Assembly: GCA_945957395.1 (NCBI GenBank)
Contig: CAMFKE010000007.1
Coordinates: forward strand, 1-64,000
Direction of reading: 5' to 3'
DNA: 64,000 nucleotides
DNA from: an uncultured Opitutia bacterium
GTDB lineage: Bacteria > Verrucomicrobiota > Verrucomicrobiia > Opitutales > UBA953
In this document: piece after piece, positions 27,242 to 38,031 of the stretch
Position numbering within the stretch: the stretch's first letter is position 1
How the letters are laid out: every line of letters starts with the position of its first letter
Program-made: the position numbers and the translations under genes
The notes under the pieces: model-generated
The model's database searches: none
What the model saw: only the letters and a program-made list of their open reading frames with translations
What the model was told of the DNA's origin: nothing

Positions 27242-28167
27242 GCGAACCGAGGACATCCCGGCGCAACTTCGGCCCCGGCTTCGGCTGCGACCTCATCGTG
27301 CTCGGCGACAAGGTCACGCCGCGTCCGCTGGAGCACGCCGTGGTGTACCTCGTCGCCCTCGTCGGACTGGTCGTGGCGCGACAAAACATCCCTCACTCGC
27401 GCGCCTATCTGGAGGCCGTGACCGGCCGCCCGGCATCGATTTTCCAAATCTGGAAACACTACCAGCGCATGGTGTTCGGCCTCGTGCGCAAGCTGCGCGC
27501 CGCGCGCGGCATCACCCCTCGCGTGGTGCTCCCGCCCACCGCCCCCGCCGACTACGCCAAGCTGCGCGACTCCGGCGACGGACTCCTGTTCGGCACCTTC
27601 CATGTGGGCGACTCCGACCTGCTCGGTTGCCTGCTGGGCCCGTTCTTCTCGAAACGCGTCACCATGGTGCGCCTTCGCGTCGGCAACTCCGACGACACCG
27701 AACGGCTTGTCGGGCGCTTCGGCGAGCACATCGACTACCTCTGGATAAACCGTCCCGAGGATGTGCTCTTCGGCATCAAGAACGCCCTGTCCGAAGGACG
27801 CCCCATCGCCTTGCAGTGCGACCGCGACGAATACGCCTCGCGCACCGAATATTTCCGCTTCCTCGGCACGCGCCGCCGGTTCCCCTTCACGATTTACCAC
27901 CTCTCGGCGCTCCTGCGCAAACCCGTCGCCATCGCCTTCGCCGTGCCCCGCGCCGACGGCGCCTCGGAGTTGCACACGCCGCCCGTGTTCACCCCCTGCG
28001 CGAAAGCCTCCAGGGACGAGGTGCTGCGCGCCGGAGCCGAGCACTTCCAAGGGGTGCTGGACACGCTGGAGGGTCTGCTGCGTCGCGACCCGTATGTGTG
28101 GTTCAACTTCACCCCGCTGAACCCGCCGGAGAGCGCATCCGCCGAGCCCGCCGGCGCAGGACGATGA
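27238..28167 (+). CDS. LpxL/HtrB-type lipid acyltransferase
   Basis: 309 aa. A membrane-associated acyltransferase of the LPLAT superfamily: HVGDSDLL is an HX4D catalytic motif, and the remainder (GKPIALQCDRDEY-like GRPIALQCDRDEYASR, then FPFTIYHLSALLRKPVAIAFA) matches the lauroyl/myristoyl transferases that act on lipid A or aryl-polyene lipids. An N-terminal hydrophobic stretch (VVYLVALVGLVVA) anchors it. Start and stop overlap both neighbours by ATGA, so it is part of the same transcript. The acceptor is unknown; a second acyltransferase follows directly. Confidence 0.82.
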   Translation: MSEPRTSRRNFGPGFGCDLIVLGDKVTPRPLEHAVVYLVALVGLVVARQNIPHSRAYLEAVTGRPASIFQIWKHYQRMVFGLVRKLRAARGITPRVVLPPTAPADYAKLRDSGDGLLFGTFHVGDSDLLGCLLGPFFSKRVTMVRLRVGNSDDTERLVGRFGEHIDYLWINRPEDVLFGIKNALSEGRPIALQCDRDEYASRTEYFRFLGTRRRFPFTIYHLSALLRKPVAIAFAVPRADGASELHTPPVFTPCAKASRDEVLRAGAEHFQGVLDTLEGLLRRDPYVWFNFTPLNPPESASAEPAGAGR

Positions 28168-28964
28168 ACCGATTTTTCGCCGCCGTCGCCCATTTCGCGA
28201 CGCTCTCGTATTTCATCGCGGGCTTCGTGCTGGTGAACCTGCTGGTGCTGCCCGTCGCCCTGTTCTGCCGCGACAAAACCGCACGCCGCCGCCGAGTCGC
28301 GCGCATGGTCACCGCCGGCATCGCCCACTTCCGCCGACTGCTCGCAGGCTCACGCCTCGTGCGCTTCGCGGACGACACGCCGCCGCTGCTGCGCGCCGCC
28401 CGAGGGCGCGTGATCGTCGCCAACCACCCCTCCCTCTTCGACGCCCCGATGCTGCTGGCCTCGGGCTCGCACATCACCTGCTTCTTCAAATCCTCCCTGC
28501 GCCGCAGTCTGCTCGGCATACCGGCCGCCCAACTCGCCGGATACATCTCCAACGATTCCGGCGTAGCGGGTCTGCTGGAGGCCGCGCGGCGCCTTCGCGA
28601 AGGGGAGAACATCATCATCTTCCCCGAATCCACCCGCAGCGCCGGCGATGCGCCCGGGCCTTTCCATCGCGCCGCCGCCACCCTGGCGATCCGGGCCAAG
28701 GCGCCAGTGCTCTGCCTGACCTTCCGCTACTCCCTGCCCGTGCTTTCCAAACGTACCGGCCTCTTCAGCCCGGTCTCTCGGCTGCCCCTCGTCATCACCA
28801 TCAGGCATGTCGCCACCCTCGACCCCGCCGGATTCGACGACGCCGAATCGCTCAACGCCGCCATGCGCCGCTTCATCTGCGACGACCTGTCGTCGACCGC
28901 GACGCCCTCGGAGCCGCCGCAATCGATTCCTCAAAACGAACCCGAGACGGCACCCGCAGGGTAA
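28164..28964 (+). CDS. PlsC-type acyltransferase
   Basis: 266 aa lysophosphatidate-acyltransferase-fold protein. N-terminal membrane helix (YFIAGFVLVNLLVLPVALF), then ANHPSLFDAP with the HX4D catalytic pair, SDSGVAGLLEAARRL-type acceptor loop, FPESTRS (the EGTR-like motif), and APVLCLTF. The C-terminal 20 residues are a Pro/Glu-rich tail. It may esterify the finished chain to a glycerol or sugar head group. It overlaps the previous acyltransferase by ATGA, and GT2 follows 27 bases later. Confidence 0.85.
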   Translation: MNRFFAAVAHFATLSYFIAGFVLVNLLVLPVALFCRDKTARRRRVARMVTAGIAHFRRLLAGSRLVRFADDTPPLLRAARGRVIVANHPSLFDAPMLLASGSHITCFFKSSLRRSLLGIPAAQLAGYISNDSGVAGLLEAARRLREGENIIIFPESTRSAGDAPGPFHRAAATLAIRAKAPVLCLTFRYSLPVLSKRTGLFSPVSRLPLVITIRHVATLDPAGFDDAESLNAAMRRFICDDLSSTATPSEPPQSIPQNEPETAPAG

Positions 28965-28991
28965 GCCGTCAGACCGCCGCCCCGCCTTCGC

Positions 28992-29765
28992 ATGAGCGTC
29001 CCCCCCGAAACCCACTGGCTGCTCATCCCGACTTACAACACCGGGCCCAAGCTGCGCGCCACCGTCGCCGGCGCACTGGCCGAATGGCCTCGCGTGCTCG
29101 TCGTGGTGGACGGCAGTACGGACGGCTCCGACGCCGTGCTCGACGAGCTCGCCTCCGCCCACGCCGGACTGAGCGTGCTGCATCTGCCGCGCAACGGAGG
29201 CAAGGGCGCCGCGGTGCTCGCCGGCGCCCGCGTGCTGGCCGGGCGTGGCGCCACCCATATGCTGTGCATGGACGCCGACGGCCAGCACCCGCTCGACAGG
29301 ATTCGCCCGATGATGCATCTGTCCGCCTCCCGGCCGGAGGCCGTGGTCATGGGCCGCCCGATATTCGGCCCCGAGGTGCCCCTCGAGAGGCTCAAGGGGC
29401 GCAAGCTCACCCTGTTCTGGACCGATCTGGAAACCCTCCGGTGCGGCATGGGCGACACCCTCTTCGGCATGCGCGTGTATCCGGTTTCCGGGTTGATCGC
29501 CGCCTTCTCGCAGACCCCGTTCGCCCGCGGGTACGACTTCGACCCGGAAATCGCCGTGCGCCTGTGCTGGCTGGGACACCCGCCCGTGCAACTCGACGCG
29601 CCTGTGCGATACTTCAAGAAATCCGAGGGCGGCGTCTCGCACTTCAACTACCTGCGCGACAACATCAAACTGACCTTCCTTCACTTCCGCCTCGTGCCCG
29701 AAATGCTGCTCCTGCGCCTGCCCGCCGCCGTGCGGCTTCGCCGCAAAATGAAACGCCCCCGGTAG
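28992..29765 (+). CDS. Glycosyltransferase family 2
   Basis: 257 aa GT-A fold glycosyltransferase. LLIPTYNTGPKL starts the nucleotide-sugar site, VVVDGSTDGSDAVLDEL is the conserved Asp block, RNGGKGAAVLAGARVL follows, and the metal-binding DxD is in CMDADGQHPLDRI. GYDFDPEIAVRL is the acceptor-side acid. C-terminal basic region RLRRKMKRPR. It belongs to the polyprenol-phosphate-mannose-like group but lacks C-terminal membrane helices. Its stop codon is the first base triplet of the large inverted repeat just downstream. Confidence 0.88.
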   Translation: MSVPPETHWLLIPTYNTGPKLRATVAGALAEWPRVLVVVDGSTDGSDAVLDELASAHAGLSVLHLPRNGGKGAAVLAGARVLAGRGATHMLCMDADGQHPLDRIRPMMHLSASRPEAVVMGRPIFGPEVPLERLKGRKLTLFWTDLETLRCGMGDTLFGMRVYPVSGLIAAFSQTPFARGYDFDPEIAVRLCWLGHPPVQLDAPVRYFKKSEGGVSHFNYLRDNIKLTFLHFRLVPEMLLLRLPAAVRLRRKMKRPR

Positions 29766-29828
29766 GGCGCGCGCTTGCGCGTGCCGCGAGCCACAATGCT
29801 AATCCGGCACGCGCAAGCGCGCGCCCTA
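29763..29828. repeat. Perfect 23-bp inverted repeat
   Basis: The left arm 29763-29785 begins TAGGGCGCGCGC, and the right arm 29806-29828 is its exact reverse complement, with a 20-base loop. The left arm includes the GT2 stop codon. No U-tract follows on either strand, so this is more like a mobile or REP-type palindrome than a terminator. Confidence 0.85.
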
Positions 29829-29859
29829 CAGAGTCCCTAATCTTTCATCCTTCGTCCCC

Positions 29860-30537
29860 ATGCGCCGACTCCTTCCGCTCCTCGTCCTCGCCGCAGCCCC
29901 CCTGTCGTCCGCAGGGGAGCCCGTAGCCGCGCCGAGCGCGGGCAAGGCGGACGCCGAGAAGCTCGCCGAATTCGACCCGGCCAACCCGCCGTCCGAGTGG
30001 AAACCGATTCTCGAGGCGCTCGCCGTGTCGCGGCCCGTGGAATCCGGGTTCATCGAGAACCGCTATCACCGTATCCGGCGCATGCCCTTCACCCTGCCCG
30101 GCGTGATGCGCTACCTGCCGGGAACCGGCGTGAGCATCTCGCACACCGACGACGGCAAGGAGGACGCGGTGCTCGTGAAGGCCGACGGGCTCTACCGGCG
30201 TGAGGACGGCAAGTTTGAGCGCATCCCGTACGATGTGGCCGCCACCCGCGCCCCGCGGCTGATGCTCTCCGTCATGGCGTTCGATCCCGCCAAGGTGGCC
30301 AGGGATTTCACGACCGAGGGCCGCGTGACGCCGGAGGGTTGGAGTCTCGTGCTCAAGCCCCGCTCCGCCGACATCGCGCGCGCCGTGTCGCGCATGCGGC
30401 TCGACGGCGAGAAGGGCCGCATCTCGAAGATCACCATCTACGATGAAGACCGCGTGCGGCTCGAAATCTTCATCCACTCCGTGAAATTCCCCGGCGAGTT
30501 TTCCCCCGAAATCGCCCGCAACTACTTCGGCGCGTGA
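29860..30537 (+). CDS. LolA-like periplasmic lipid carrier protein
   Basis: 225 aa. Signal peptide MRRLLPLLVLAAAPLSSAG. The mature protein has the LolA-fold progression of antiparallel strands (FIENRYHRIRRMPFTLPG, YLPGTGVSISHTDDG, DAVLVKADGLYRR, GWSLVLKPRSADIARAVSRM, ITIYDEDRVRLEIFIHSVKF). LolA-like proteins of this branch accompany MMPL exporters in aryl-polyene clusters, where they are thought to bring the hydrophobic product across the periplasm. It is followed by the MMPL exporter after a purine-rich spacer of 127 bases. Confidence 0.78.
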   Translation: MRRLLPLLVLAAAPLSSAGEPVAAPSAGKADAEKLAEFDPANPPSEWKPILEALAVSRPVESGFIENRYHRIRRMPFTLPGVMRYLPGTGVSISHTDDGKEDAVLVKADGLYRREDGKFERIPYDVAATRAPRLMLSVMAFDPAKVARDFTTEGRVTPEGWSLVLKPRSADIARAVSRMRLDGEKGRISKITIYDEDRVRLEIFIHSVKFPGEFSPEIARNYFGA

Positions 30538-30664
30538 GTCGTAAGGCGAAGAGAGAAAGTGAGACGAGAGAGAGTGAGAAAGTTACGCCCTCCCCTTTTG
30601 AGTAGGCAAGAAGCCCACGCCCGCCCCTCGCACACTCGCATCCCTTCCCTTCTCGCTTAGGCCA

Positions 30665-32986
30665 ATGAACCTCCGCCGCCTGCCGGCCGCCGCCCTGCTG
30701 CTCGCGGCCGCCCTGTTCAGCGCCCTCACGCTCTCCCGCACCGACTGGCGCGCCGCCATCGCCACCTCGCCGCTGGAGCTCGTCCCGCAGTCGGACACCT
30801 CCCGCGAACTCGCCGCGGTGCGCCAGCTCGCCGGCGACGCGCAGTCGCGCGCCATGCTCGCGCTCGTCACCTCGCCCTCGGGCCGCGCCGCCGAGGCCGC
30901 CGAGGCCGCGCGCGCCGCGCTCACGGCCGACGCCGCCACGCCCGGCATCGCCTGCGTGAACCCGCACGACATGAGCTCGCGACGCGAGACGGGCCGGTTG
31001 CTCTTCGAGGGCCGCTTCGCCTTTCTGCTGCCCGGCTGGCTCGACCGCGCCCGAGGCGAACTCGCCGCGCAGGGCAGGCCGGCCACGCCTGAGGCGCTCG
31101 CGGAACACGCGGCCGCCCGACTGGATGCGTTCATGCGGACCGACGCCGCGTTCGCCTTTGAGAAACTTCTTCCCTCGGACCCGCTGCTGCTGATTCCCGA
31201 CGCCACCGCGCCGCTGCTGAAGGAGGCCGGCGGGAAACCCGTCCCCGGTCGCGCGCTGCTGTGGATCGACACCGGGCGCCCCCCGCTCTCCGCCGAAGGC
31301 CAGGCTCCGGTTTTCGAGGCGCTCGAGCGCGCGCAGGCCGCCATGCGCGCCCGTGTGCCGGACGCCGCGATGACGCACACCGGCGTGAACGCCTTCGCCG
31401 CCGCCAGCGAACGCGGCATCCGTTCCGAACTCTCCCTGCTCAACGGCGTTGCGCTCGCCGGCGTGGCGCTCGTATGCGCGGCGCTCCTGCGTCGCGTCGC
31501 CATCCTCCCGCATGTGGCGCTCGTCACGGCCCTCGCCATGGCCGTCGCCTGGTCGTTCACGCTTCTCGCGTGCGGACGCATCCATGTGTTCGCGGTGGCG
31601 CTCGGCGCGCTGCTCTCGGGCATCTGCGTGGACTACACGCTGTATGTGCTCCTTCACGACGGCGCCGACGGCCGCCCCGCCTCCTTCACCCGACTGCGCC
31701 CGCTGCTACGTCCGCTGCTCACCAGCGGCCTCACAGCCGTCGCCGGATTCGCCTTCCTCACGCTCTCCCCGCTGCCGGCGATACGCCAGACCGGCGTCTT
31801 CATCGCCGCCGGCCTGTCGGCAGCGCTGCTGCTTTCGGTGGCGTACGGCTCCCTTGTGCGCTTCCGCCACACCGGTGGACTAGGCGCCACAGGGCGCCCC
31901 GAGCCCGCCCGTCCCGCGCGCTGGCGTCGGGCGCTGCCGTGGACGCTCGCGCCGCTGGTGGCCGGGGTGCCGTTCGTTCGGTGGAACGACACGCTGCGCG
32001 ACCTCGAATACCCGCTGCCGCAATTGCGGGCGGCCGACCGTGACATCCGCGGCGCCTTCGGGGAATCCTCGCGTTCTCTGTGGCTGGTGTCCGGCAAGAC
32101 CTGCGGCGAGGCGCTCACCCGTCTGCGCGCCTTCTCCGATTTCGCTGAAAAATCCACCGACGGGCGGCACCCGGTGCGCGGACCGCTCACGATGTTGTCC
32201 ACACCCGGCGAACACCGCGCGGCAGAAGCCTTCGTGAAGTCCGAGGGCGAGGCGTTTGCCGCGGCGCTGAAGGCCTCGCTCGCGCGGCGCGGCTACGAGG
32301 CCGCCGACTTCGCCCCCTTCTTCGACGCGTGGGACAAGCTGAAGACCGGGCTGCCCGACCACGAACTCTCCACGGAGCGATTCCTGCGCGCCCTGTCCGG
32401 GCCCGAATCCATGCTCGTCTCTCTCAACGGCCCCGAGCGGCTTTTCGTATGTTGGACCGACGCCGGCGCCCCGCCGCCGGAGCCGCCCGCGGAGCTCGGG
32501 GCGTTTCCGCTCAACCGTCTGGAGTCGCTCAACCGCACGCTCTCGCACTACCGCGAAAACATGCTGACGCTCACCCTCGCCGGATTCGCCTTCACCGTGC
32601 TGGCCAACCTCGCCGCGCGGCGCCGGCTCGACACCCTGCGCGATTTCGCCACGCCCGCGGCCGTCACGCTCGCCGCGGCCGGGGCGGCCGGCTGGTGCGG
32701 CGCGCCTCTGGGCATGTTCCACCTCGCCGGCGCGTTCCTGGCGCTGTGCTGCTCCCTCAACTACAGCGTGTTCGCCCGGCGCTCTCGCGAGCTCGGCGAG
32801 CCGTTCCCGGTGGCCGTGACACTCGCCTGGGCGACGAGCGCGACCTCCTTCGGCGCGCTGTGCTTCAGCAGCATCCCGGCGGTGTATTCGCTGGGCGCCA
32901 CGGTGGCCGCCATCATCACCGGCACCTACCTGCTCGTGCGTTTCGCCGCCCCCGCCCCGGGTGTCTCCGATGTTGCCAAGGCCTGA
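30665..32986 (+). CDS. MMPL-family RND exporter
   Basis: 773 aa inner-membrane transporter, likely a lipid or pigment exporter. It has an N-terminal helix, a large periplasmic domain (about 30-255), a block of helices (LNGVALAGVALVCAALL, ALVTALAMAVAWSFTLLA, FAVALGALLSGICVDYTLYV, LLTSGLTAVAGFAFLTLSP) with the RND GxxxDY motif, a second periplasmic domain, and a second block of helices from about 620. This is the standard duplicated MMPL architecture; length is typical for the aryl-polyene type. It closes the locus; alaS starts 99 bases later. Confidence 0.88.
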   Translation: MNLRRLPAAALLLAAALFSALTLSRTDWRAAIATSPLELVPQSDTSRELAAVRQLAGDAQSRAMLALVTSPSGRAAEAAEAARAALTADAATPGIACVNPHDMSSRRETGRLLFEGRFAFLLPGWLDRARGELAAQGRPATPEALAEHAAARLDAFMRTDAAFAFEKLLPSDPLLLIPDATAPLLKEAGGKPVPGRALLWIDTGRPPLSAEGQAPVFEALERAQAAMRARVPDAAMTHTGVNAFAAASERGIRSELSLLNGVALAGVALVCAALLRRVAILPHVALVTALAMAVAWSFTLLACGRIHVFAVALGALLSGICVDYTLYVLLHDGADGRPASFTRLRPLLRPLLTSGLTAVAGFAFLTLSPLPAIRQTGVFIAAGLSAALLLSVAYGSLVRFRHTGGLGATGRPEPARPARWRRALPWTLAPLVAGVPFVRWNDTLRDLEYPLPQLRAADRDIRGAFGESSRSLWLVSGKTCGEALTRLRAFSDFAEKSTDGRHPVRGPLTMLSTPGEHRAAEAFVKSEGEAFAAALKASLARRGYEAADFAPFFDAWDKLKTGLPDHELSTERFLRALSGPESMLVSLNGPERLFVCWTDAGAPPPEPPAELGAFPLNRLESLNRTLSHYRENMLTLTLAGFAFTVLANLAARRRLDTLRDFATPAAVTLAAAGAAGWCGAPLGMFHLAGAFLALCCSLNYSVFARRSRELGEPFPVAVTLAWATSATSFGALCFSSIPAVYSLGATVAAIITGTYLLVRFAAPAPGVSDVAKA

Positions 32987-33085
32987 ACGCCTTTCAGCAT
33001 CCCGCGACTTTTCTACCCGAGCACCCGCGCGAAGCCGCCGCCAACCCCGGCGCTTCCAACCGACAACTTCAAACTGAAAACCTCC

Positions 33086-35800
<2,715 letters not shown>

Positions 35801-35844
35801 ACCGGAAACGCACGGGCCCCGCGCCCGGCGCAACCCGCCCCCCC

Positions 35845-35880
35845 AAGAAGCCCGCCGGAAAAGCCCGGCGGGCTTCTTTG
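35845..35880 (+). terminator. Rho-independent terminator after alaS
   Basis: AAGAAGCCCGCCGG / CCGGCGGGCTTCTT stem (14 bp) with a short A-rich loop, followed by TTG. The AAGAAG arm supplies U-residues in the opposite direction as well. Confidence 0.85.
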
Positions 35881-35979
35881 TCGGCGAACGGATGCGGGGT
35901 CACAGGGCGGCCTTGCCGTGTGCAGGAGCGCGCAAATCGCCTTTGACGCTCGGGTGTCCGACGCTCAACTTGCGCGCTC

Positions 35980-36570
35980 ATGCCGATTCCAGACCGGATG
36001 CAAACCCCCTCGAAAAAGGCCGCCGAATATTGGGTTAAATCACCCGGAGCCGTCGAATCCTTCGGGCCCGTCGGGGCCGAGCGTCTGTCGATGCTCATCC
36101 GCGCCGGCATCGTGCGCGACGACTCGCTGATTTCGGATGGCGACACCGATTTCCTTCCCGTGGGGCGCGTGAAGCTCGAGGTGCTCGCCGTCCCGGCGCC
36201 CACGCTGAACGCCAACCCGAAGATGGCGACGCGCGAGCCGATCAAGCCGGAGGCGCCGGCCGACCATGCGGGCGAGAACCGATTCGCCGCCGGCTACGAG
36301 ACGCTGGATATCATGCGGTTCAACCGCATGCTGGAGAAGGAGCCGGAGCTGAACCTGCCGTCGCGCTGGAAGGACCCGCGCATGCGCGACAAGATTCGCT
36401 TCGCCGTGTACGGCTCCATGGTCACCGCCGTCTTCGCCTACGCGCTGGTGCTGCTCAACAAGTATGACGACATGGGGCACGCCGGCATCGCCGGAGTCGT
36501 CTGGCTCATGGGCATGGGGCTCGTCGGCCTCGTCGTGTTCGTCCTCTTCCCCACCCGTCCGGGTTTCTGA
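35980..36570 (+). CDS. Tandem paralogue 1: GYF_2-like domain membrane protein
   Basis: 196 aa. The N-terminal 60 residues (YWVKSPGAVESFGPVGAERL, then RDDSLISDGDTDFLPVGRVK) resemble a GYF_2-like domain: a W/Y-x-x-(S)-P-x-x-x-x-x-G-P start and a regulatory-like repeat. A basic linker (FNRMLEKEPELNLPSRWKDPRMRDKIR) leads to two membrane helices (AVYGSMVTAVFAYALVLLN, GIAGVVWLMGMGLVGLVVFVLF). It is related in order and pattern to the next two genes, but the most diverged of the three. Function unknown; a small-domain sensor attached to the membrane is a guess. Confidence 0.7.
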   Translation: MPIPDRMQTPSKKAAEYWVKSPGAVESFGPVGAERLSMLIRAGIVRDDSLISDGDTDFLPVGRVKLEVLAVPAPTLNANPKMATREPIKPEAPADHAGENRFAAGYETLDIMRFNRMLEKEPELNLPSRWKDPRMRDKIRFAVYGSMVTAVFAYALVLLNKYDDMGHAGIAGVVWLMGMGLVGLVVFVLFPTRPGF

Positions 36571-36573
36571 GCC

Positions 36574-37272
36574 ATGATCGCGTTCACCTTCTGGATCAAG
36601 TCGCCCGCCGCGCGCGAGACGGCCGGCCCCATCACCTTCCCCGAGCTGCGTGCGCTGCTGCACAGCGGTCTGGTCACCGGCGACACGCTGCTGGCCGACG
36701 ACGACTTCCTGTACCACCCGCTGCGCGAGTTCACCGAGCTGTGGCAGGCGCTGCACGACCCGTCCGTGGCCGATGTGGAACGCCGGCCGGCCTCGCGACT
36801 GGCCGGGCGCGAGGATGCCGGGCGGGAGCGCGACGCCACCACGGCCGCGCCGATACTGAACCCGAAAGCGGAGGATGTGGTCGACTTCGAGGCGGTGAGA
36901 CGCGGCGAACGCGGATACTCCACCTACGATGTGCTGGCGCTGAACCGGTCGAAGGAGCCGGAGAAGGTCATCCGCCAACTGCCTTGGTACAAGCGTTCGC
37001 GCATGGTGGACCTGCGCCGCTGGGCGCCCTTTGCGATCATATTGATTTCACTCATCGTTCTGCGCATCCCGCATAAAGAAGAGGATTTCCCGAAGGACCC
37101 CATAGGCATGACCGGTGTCGTCGGTGAGTTCGCCTTTTACTACATTCTCCTTACGGGCAGTTTTTGGTACTTCTTCGCCATCGACTACCATTGGCATGGC
37201 AAGGGTTCGGATGTTTATCGGGACACGAAAGATTCCCTGATTAAAAGGGTTCTTTCGCGTCTTAAAAAGTAA
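36574..37272 (+). CDS. Tandem paralogue 2: GYF_2-like domain membrane protein
   Basis: 232 aa, starting 4 bases after paralogue 1. Residues 1-65 (FTFWIKSPAARETAGPITFPE, then LVTGDTLLADDDFLYHPLREFTELW) give the GYF_2-like domain. Residues 80-115 are a charged linker. YDVLALNRSKEPEKVIRQLPWYKRSRM then matches the same segment in paralogue 3, followed by two membrane helices (FAIILISLIVLRIP, FYYILLTGSFWYFFAIDY) and a short basic tail. The tail region 37040-37272 is more AT-rich than the first half. Confidence 0.72.
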   Translation: MIAFTFWIKSPAARETAGPITFPELRALLHSGLVTGDTLLADDDFLYHPLREFTELWQALHDPSVADVERRPASRLAGREDAGRERDATTAAPILNPKAEDVVDFEAVRRGERGYSTYDVLALNRSKEPEKVIRQLPWYKRSRMVDLRRWAPFAIILISLIVLRIPHKEEDFPKDPIGMTGVVGEFAFYYILLTGSFWYFFAIDYHWHGKGSDVYRDTKDSLIKRVLSRLKK

Positions 37273-37304
37273 GCCGCGTACCAGCCGACCGTGCCCTCCG
37301 CGCC

Positions 37305-37937
37305 ATGATCGCCTTCACCTTTCGGATCAAGTCGCCCGGCGCGGGCGAGTCGGCCGGCCCGCTCACCTTCCCCGAACTGCGCGCGCTGCTGCTCAGCGGC
37401 CTGGTCACCGGCGACACGCTGCTGGCCCACGACGATTGCCGGTTCCACGCCATGCGCGACTTCCCCGAACTGTGGGAGGCGCTGCACGACCCTTCCGTGG
37501 AGGATCTGGTGCGCGCGCCCTGCACCCGGGTGGCCCACCGCGAGGAGGTCGCACGAGAGCGCGACGCCAACACGGCCGCGCCGATACTGAACCCGATAGC
37601 GGCGGATGTGATCGACTTCGAGTCGGTGCGACGCGGTGAACGCGGCTTCGCGGCGCTGGATGTGCTGGCGCTGAACCGGTCGAAGGAGCCGGAAAAGGTC
37701 ATTCGCATGCTCCCTTGGCACAGACGCTCTCGCATGAGGGACCTGCGCCGCACGCTGGCCTACTGCGCCGGCATCTTCCTTATCTACGGCGTGGCCATTC
37801 CGGCCCTGCTCGCCTTCTTCGCGGGAGCCAACGCGCTGCCGGCGGCGATGTTCTCGTTTTTCTTCGGGTTTTTCGTCATGGGCGGCATCGCCTGGCACAT
37901 CTTCTTCATCGACTACCACTGGCACGGGAAGGACTGA
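37305..37937 (+). CDS. Tandem paralogue 3: GYF_2-like domain membrane protein
   Basis: 210 aa, 32 bases after paralogue 2 and very close to it: the first 70 residues (MIAFTFRIKSPGAGESAGP, LVTGDTLLAHDDCRFHAMRDF) and the LDVLALNRSKEPEKVIRMLP block are nearly the same. The membrane part differs (TLAYCAGIFLIYGVAIPALLAF, FFFGFFVMGGIAWHIFFIDY), although both end with an H/D-W-H-G-K motif (DYHWHGK). A recent duplication with divergence of the membrane half explains this. Likely one transcript for all three genes. Confidence 0.72.
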   Translation: MIAFTFRIKSPGAGESAGPLTFPELRALLLSGLVTGDTLLAHDDCRFHAMRDFPELWEALHDPSVEDLVRAPCTRVAHREEVARERDANTAAPILNPIAADVIDFESVRRGERGFAALDVLALNRSKEPEKVIRMLPWHRRSRMRDLRRTLAYCAGIFLIYGVAIPALLAFFAGANALPAAMFSFFFGFFVMGGIAWHIFFIDYHWHGKD

Positions 37938-38031
37938 GGCGCTCCGCGCGCGGCTCGTTCTCAATCCCATGCAAAAATTGTCATGCCCTGATGCTAAATC
38001 GTCGGGGAGTCGCCTTCATCGCGCGCCCCGC

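Noticed and set aside
30538-30664. Purine-rich GAGAGAAAGTGAGA spacer as a regulatory repeat
   Set aside because: Simple-sequence composition without defined units or symmetry; no support for a function.
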